Assembly: GCA_904502075.1 (NCBI GenBank)
Contig: CAJGDL010000022.1
Location: 1-16,785, forward strand
From: an uncultured Alistipes sp.
GTDB lineage: Bacteria > Bacteroidota > Bacteroidia > Bacteroidales > Rikenellaceae
Reading direction: 5' to 3'
DNA: 16,785 bases
The notes beneath the pieces were generated by a model. It saw nothing but the letters and a program-made list of their open reading frames with translations, was not told the DNA's origin and ran no database searches. Shown piece after piece: positions 14,369-16,785 of this stretch; position 1 is the first letter of the stretch, and every line of letters begins with the position of its first letter. Position numbers and translations under genes: made by a program.

Positions 14369-15093
14369 TAAAATACCTCCTGCAGGATCTCGATCGACTG
14401 CACCGAACGAATGGCATCGAGGTGGTAGGCGTAATAGTTGAGCAGAGATTGCAGGTACTTGACCCGCTGGTGGCGGTTCATGCCGATCTCGGCCAGGCAA
14501 TGGACATCGCACTCCGTGAAGTCGCGAAAGAATCGGGCCACCTCGGGATCAAAAAATTGGGGATGGAGCGGCTGTTCCGAGGTGAAGAGTCCCTCGCGGA
14601 TATCGAACCAGTCACCCGTGTGGTAGTCGTTGCCGGGGAAGAATCCCAACAAGGCACTCAATTTGGTGAGAAACCAGAGGTGGAAATTGGGAGTCCCCTC
14701 CTGGAGTTCATCGAGTGCCCCTACCGAGCTCCAAACAAACTCGAAGAGCAGCGGATGGGGCTCGCTCTCCTTCACCAGACGATACAACACCTCGGCCATA
14801 AAGAGGGCGATGGTCGATTTGCGCACATCGAAGGGGATGGAGCGCAACAACTGGCCGCTACGCACCTCCTTGAAGCGGTGCATCTGCATCTTGGGCGACT
14901 CGAGCCCCTCGAATTCGAGGGTAAAGATCGGCTGAAAGAGCCCCGCCTTCGACCCCCGACCCTGCGAAGAGCGAATCCCGGGTACCATGTAGCTCTGTCT
15001 GCCCCCCACATCGGTCAGCAGATAGACGATAAGCGACTTGTCGCCGTATTTGAGCGTATGCAGCACAATGCCACGCCCCTTATAGCTCTTCAC
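14368..15093 (-). CDS. recO: DNA repair protein RecO
   Basis: RecO anneals single strands and, with RecR and RecF, loads RecA on SSB-coated gaps. The 241-residue protein begins with the family OB-fold signature SYKGRGIVLHTLKYGDKSLIVYLLTDVGGR split over residues 3-32. The helical C-terminal domain runs from about 85 to 240, with LGFFPGND (149-156). The four-cysteine zinc finger of many RecO proteins is absent, with only C195 and C199 in ECDVHCLAE. The start is GTG at 15093: there is no in-frame ATG close upstream and the first internal ATG falls after the OB-fold strands. It lies 17 bases after prmA and is probably in the same transcript. Its stop codon is part of the terminator stem. Confidence 0.92.
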   Translation of the reverse strand: MKSYKGRGIVLHTLKYGDKSLIVYLLTDVGGRQSYMVPGIRSSQGRGSKAGLFQPIFTLEFEGLESPKMQMHRFKEVRSGQLLRSIPFDVRKSTIALFMAEVLYRLVKESEPHPLLFEFVWSSVGALDELQEGTPNFHLWFLTKLSALLGFFPGNDYHTGDWFDIREGLFTSEQPLHPQFFDPEVARFFRDFTECDVHCLAEIGMNRHQRVKYLQSLLNYYAYHLDAIRSVQSIEILQEVF

Positions 15094-15110
15094 CGGAGGG
15101 AAAACAATCG

Positions 15111-15938
15111 CTAACGCTTCTTACAATGAACCGCGGCCCAACCATCACGCAGGCGCGAGGAGACAAAGACAAGCCCTTCGGCCTCGGCCGCCGATCGAAT
15201 AATCGGAATATCGGCCTCCAGGAAGCCACTCATCACCAAGTCGGCCCCGGCATTCATCGCCCCAACATAAGCAGCCATATCGCCCACCAGGATGTTGCGG
15301 TTGATGTTGGCGGCAATGAAGTCGTAGCTACGCCCGGCAATGGCACGCGCATCGCCCAAGATCGGGGTAATCCGGTCGGCCACCCCGTTGCTCGCAATGT
15401 TTTCGCGACAATTCTCATCGGCCCAGGTGTCGATATCGACGGCATCCACCGCCTCGGCCCCGCACTTCACCGCCACAATGGCCAAAACGCCCGTGCCACT
15501 GCCCATATCCAAGCCCCGCTTACCCGCGAGTGCAAGCTCCATCAGGTAGCCCGAGACCAGGCAGGTAGTGGCGTGATGACCCGTACCGAAGGACATCTTG
15601 GGCATGATCACCACCTCCATCACCCCCTCGGGGGCCGGCGCATGAAAGGGGGCGCGAATGTAGAGCTTTCCGTCGACATCCACCGGGGCGAAGTTACTCT
15701 CCCACAAGGCGTTCCAATTTTGGCTCTCGATCGAGATATAGCGCACACCCTCTACCGCATAGGAGGCCAATAGGCGATCCACCTCCTCCTTGCAATCGAC
15801 CAGCTTCTCCTGTGGGATGTAGGCCTTCAACGTGGGCCCCTCCTGCTTGAAGCTCTCAAACGGGAAGTCCGACAACTCGGCCGTCAGAATCTCGGCCATC
15901 TCCCCCTCGAGGGGCATATTGAGCTCAATGTAATCCAT
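15111..15938 (-). CDS. prmA: Ribosomal protein L11 methyltransferase
   Basis: PrmA methylates ribosomal protein L11 using SAM. The protein has 275 residues: an N-terminal substrate-recognition domain (about 1-75), a linker with NWNALWESNFAPV (74-86), and a class I methyltransferase domain. Key motifs are MPKMSFGTGHHATT (112-125), LDMGSGTGVLAIVAVKCGA (143-161, SAM-binding loop), AVDIDTWADENCREN (166-180), AANINRNIL (209-217, matching the NI motif) and SGFLEAD (237-243). The ATG at 15938 is eight bases from a TAATATTG box (15953 to 15946 on the - strand) that resembles the -7 element with one mismatch, but no -33 box is visible. It is divergent from xerD and followed by recO. Confidence 0.94.
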   Translation of the reverse strand: MDYIELNMPLEGEMAEILTAELSDFPFESFKQEGPTLKAYIPQEKLVDCKEEVDRLLASYAVEGVRYISIESQNWNALWESNFAPVDVDGKLYIRAPFHAPAPEGVMEVVIMPKMSFGTGHHATTCLVSGYLMELALAGKRGLDMGSGTGVLAIVAVKCGAEAVDAVDIDTWADENCRENIASNGVADRITPILGDARAIAGRSYDFIAANINRNILVGDMAAYVGAMNAGADLVMSGFLEADIPIIRSAAEAEGLVFVSSRLRDGWAAVHCKKR

Positions 15939-15941
15939 CTG

Positions 15942-15974
15942 TTTGCAATATTATGTTAAAAATTTGTATCTTTG
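15942..15974 (+). promoter_or_regulatory. Promoter of xerD
   Basis: TTTG at 15942-15945 and TATCTTTG at 15967-15974, with a 21-base spacer, match the Bacteroidetes consensus. Transcription should start near 15978, about 27 bases before the ATG at 16005. A 10-bp palindrome GTAAATTTAC (15988-15997) lies between them. The 66-base gap is shared with the start of divergent prmA. Confidence 0.65.
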
Positions 15975-16004
15975 CCGATAACTCGGTGTAAATTTACGGA
16001 TAAA

Positions 16005-16785
16005 ATGGCAGAAAACAGCGAACGGTGGCGAAAAATTTTACTCGGCTACCGCAGTTACATACGATTGGAGAAGCGACTCGCGGAGAACACCGTGGAGTCC
16101 TACATGACCGATTTGGAGAACTTCTCCCACTTTATTCAGCACCATTGGAACGTGGCCCCCAACAAGGTGGCCCCCGAGATGATCGAACGCCATCAAACCT
16201 GGCTCTTTGAGCAAGGTCGTGAGGCCGCATCGCAAGCCCGAGCCTTGAGCAGCATCAAGAGTTTCTTCAACTACCTGCTACTCGAAGAGCGCATGGAGAG
16301 CTCGCCGGCCGAGTTCATCGAGGCGCCACGCTCGGGTCGCCGACTGCCCGACACCCTCACGACCCAGGAGATCGACCTGCTGCTCGACAGCCTCGACCGC
16401 TCCACCCCCAAGGGACGACGCGACAGCGCGATGCTCGAGGTGCTCTACTCCTGCGGACTGCGCGTCTCGGAGCTCACCTCGCTACGCCTGAGCGACCTCT
16501 TCTTCGGCGAGGGCTACATCCGCGTGGTGGGCAAAGGCAACAAACAGCGCCTGGTGCCGATCAGCACCATTGCCCGCGACAAGGTGCAGATCTACCTCGA
16601 AGATCGGCGCGAAAGCAAATCGGAGAGCGACATTCTCTTTCTGAACAACCGAGGCGACGCCCTTACGCGTGTGATGGTCTTTACGATCATTCGTCAAGCA
16701 GCCCTGCGCGCCGGCATCCGAAAGAAGATCAGCCCCCACACCTTCCGCCACAGCTTCGCCACCCACCTGCTCGAAGGGGGCGCCT
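16005..16785 (+). CDS. xerD: Tyrosine recombinase XerD/XerC type (3' end outside window)
   Basis: The frame is open from the ATG at 16005 to the window end, giving 260 residues of a protein normally near 300. The SAM-like core-binding domain is at about 8-105 (YRSYIRLEKRLAENTVESYM) and the catalytic domain follows from about 115. Visible catalytic residues are R153 (SCGLRVSELTSLRL), K177 (VVGKGNKQRLVPI), H245 and R248 (SPHTFRHSFATHLLEGGA). The last His/Trp and the nucleophilic tyrosine lie past the window end. XerC and XerD resolve chromosome dimers at dif with FtsK. XerD is preferred from overall resemblance, and an integrase is unlikely given the housekeeping context and lack of phage genes. 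It has its own promoter. Confidence 0.9.
   Translation, partial: MAENSERWRKILLGYRSYIRLEKRLAENTVESYMTDLENFSHFIQHHWNVAPNKVAPEMIERHQTWLFEQGREAASQARALSSIKSFFNYLLLEERMESSPAEFIEAPRSGRRLPDTLTTQEIDLLLDSLDRSTPKGRRDSAMLEVLYSCGLRVSELTSLRLSDLFFGEGYIRVVGKGNKQRLVPISTIARDKVQIYLEDRRESKSESDILFLNNRGDALTRVMVFTIIRQAALRAGIRKKISPHTFRHSFATHLLEGGA

Noticed and set aside
16005..16785. Tyrosine recombinase as the integrase of a mobile element
   Set aside because: Sequence and context (prmA and recO neighbours, own consensus promoter, GC-rich like the core genes, no phage genes or att repeats seen) fit chromosomal XerD.

Overview
This window looks like a chromosomal stretch from a fairly GC-rich member of the Bacteroidales, plausibly Rikenellaceae such as Alistipes. 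The family assignment is inference. The phylum assignment rests on several matches to the Bacteroidetes primary sigma-factor promoter (TTTG or TTG near -33, about 19-21 bases, then TAnnTTTG at -7) before start codons, few Shine-Dalgarno sequences, and protein variants typical of the phylum, such as a Tgt without its usual zinc cysteines, short RecO and YgiQ proteins, and tgt next to an LptF/LptG permease.

Layout. (1) Positions 1-2100 are AT-rich. They hold the end of an unknown gene, a large secreted protein of unknown function with a BamE/SmpA-like tail, a strong terminator and a 40-codon hydrophobic ORF. (2) Positions 2065-4240 are GC-rich housekeeping on the + strand: a HAD phosphatase, the nucleotide house-cleaning enzyme RdgB, and GTP cyclohydrolase I (folE). 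folE has its own promoter almost touching its ATG, and a terminator follows. (3) Positions 4272-6073 on the - strand hold a membrane glycosyltransferase overlapping the start of an ECF sigma factor. (4) Positions 6080-7120 form a second AT-rich island: one secreted protein of unknown function bracketed by degenerate 7-base-period repeats, with a terminator and a run of ten G. (5) Positions 7106-14367 form a compact + strand operon: tgt, an LptF/LptG-type permease, mqnE (futalosine menaquinone pathway), a PASTA-domain membrane protein, an RluD-type pseudouridine synthase and a YgiQ radical SAM protein, ending in a 15-bp hairpin. (6) prmA and recO run on the - strand and converge on that hairpin. 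Divergent from prmA, xerD starts at 16005 and runs off the window end.

Most genes are ordinary core functions: tRNA and rRNA modification, menaquinone and pterin synthesis, LPS transport, recombination and chromosome dimer resolution. The least explained parts are the two AT-rich pieces with secreted unknown proteins, the heptamer arrays that overlap promoter regions, the glycosyltransferase-sigma pair with no visible anti-sigma gene, and the putative leaderless folE transcript. I see no phage, CRISPR array, insertion sequence, tRNA or rRNA. No clearly new multi-gene system is proven; the heptamer-bracketed secreted gene is the best candidate for something undescribed.
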